This document shows positions 63,619 to 64,000 of a stretch of 64,000 bases of DNA, piece by piece. Position numbers and translations under genes: made by a program. Every line of letters starts with the position of its first letter. The stretch's first letter is position 1. The notes beneath the pieces were generated by a model. It ran no database searches. It had not been told where the DNA came from and saw nothing but the letters and a program-made list of their open reading frames with translations. Origin of the DNA: JANMZO01 sp963763135 (GTDB taxonomy: Bacteria > Actinomycetota > Acidimicrobiia > Acidimicrobiales > JANYDT01); contig CAVXNJ010000012.1 in assembly GCA_963763135.1 (NCBI GenBank), positions 248,001 through 312,000 on the forward strand, written 5' to 3'.

Positions 63619-64000
63619 GGGCCCGTCCACCATCAAACCGCGGCCCCGGCGAGGGTCGAGAGAAGTGAGCGAAGCGAACGGAGCGAGACTACCGGGACCG
63701 GATGAAGGCCGCCGTGGGCGGGTGACGAAGCGGTAGCGGAGTCGGGGCCCGTCCACCGTCAAACCGCGGCCCCGGCGAGGGTCGAGAGAAGTGAGCGAAG
63801 CGAACGGAGCGAGACTACCGAGACCGGATGAAGGCCGCCGTGGGCGGGTGACGAAGCGGTAGCGGAGTCGGGGCCCGTCCACCGTCAAACCGCGGCCCCG
63901 GCGAGGGTCGAGAGAAGTGAGCGAAGCGAACGGAGCGAGACTACCGAGACCGGATGAAGGCCGCCGTGGGCGGGTGACGAAGCGGTAGCGGAGTCGGGGC
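63576..64000. repeat. 126-bp tandem repeat array (continues beyond window)
   Basis: Units start at 63619, 63745 and 63871 with the next at 63997, exactly 126 bp apart and nearly identical; a shortened degenerate unit precedes from 63576. Each unit carries GGCCCCG and CGGGGCC near its ends in opposite orientation. 126 is a multiple of three, and the minus strand is open with a 42-residue Arg-rich period. Whether it is translated is unknown. Confidence 0.8.

Overview
The window looks like chromosomal DNA of a high-GC actinomycete, most likely class Acidimicrobiia (Ilumatobacter-like). Signs are an F420-type LLM oxidoreductase, a DUF222-HNH protein, WHG- and KstR2-like TetR regulators, DUF2568, AbiEi-like and NIPSNAP proteins, frequent GTG starts and dense GTGA/ATGA gene overlaps. 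The taxonomic call is inference; there is no rRNA here. Two parts stand apart: a decayed integrative element in a tRNA-Leu gene (57.2-63.0 kb) and a 126-bp tandem repeat at the right edge.

Layout. 0-3.3 kb: tightly coupled minus-strand operon SWIM zinc finger, DUF5691, MoxR-type AAA ATPase (cut by the edge). 3.4-15.7 kb: small-molecule enzymes (GNAT, SDRs, PhyH dioxygenase and a PhyH pseudogene, nitroreductase, EthD, flavin monooxygenases, uridine kinase-like, class II aldolase), plus an AbiEi-like gene framed by direct repeats of its own 3' end. 15.7-25 kb: FtsX-type permease, transglutaminase-like protein, an FHA-HTH gene (frameshifted) coupled to a Ser/Thr kinase with NHL repeats, a lipoprotein and a membrane protein.

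25-33 kb: an aromatic degradation cluster. HpaI-like aldolase, HpaH-like hydratase and HpaG-like FAH protein run leftward; a VOC protein, HpaB-type monooxygenase and KstR2-like TetR run rightward. A KstR2-type palindrome lies between the two arms. A lone molybdopterin hydroxylase subunit sits at the left end. 34-39.5 kb: two paralogous cyclase-STAND ATPase proteins, convergent and overlapping at their 3' ends, plus a 60-bp stub of a third. 40.3-45.3 kb: a 1645-residue fusion of an FtsX permease, a lipase-like hydrolase and a glycerophosphodiester phosphodiesterase, the most unusual protein here. 45.3-48.3 kb: LigB-like extradiol dioxygenase with Rieske dioxygenase beta and (frameshifted) alpha subunits. 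48.5-57 kb: mixed genes and a dispersed hairpin repeat.

57.17-62.97 kb: a perfect 57-bp direct repeat covers the 3' half of tRNA-Leu(UAA). Between the copies are a broken tyrosine integrase lacking its catalytic Tyr end, an intact excisionase-like gene, a DUF5678/retropepsin pair, a stand-alone sigma-70 region-2 protein, a secreted protein related to the lipoprotein at 23.2 kb, and debris of MmyB-type, SDR and Tdi1-like genes. The element is probably immobile now. Several single-base frameshifts occur in otherwise intact genes, so assembly error must be kept in mind.
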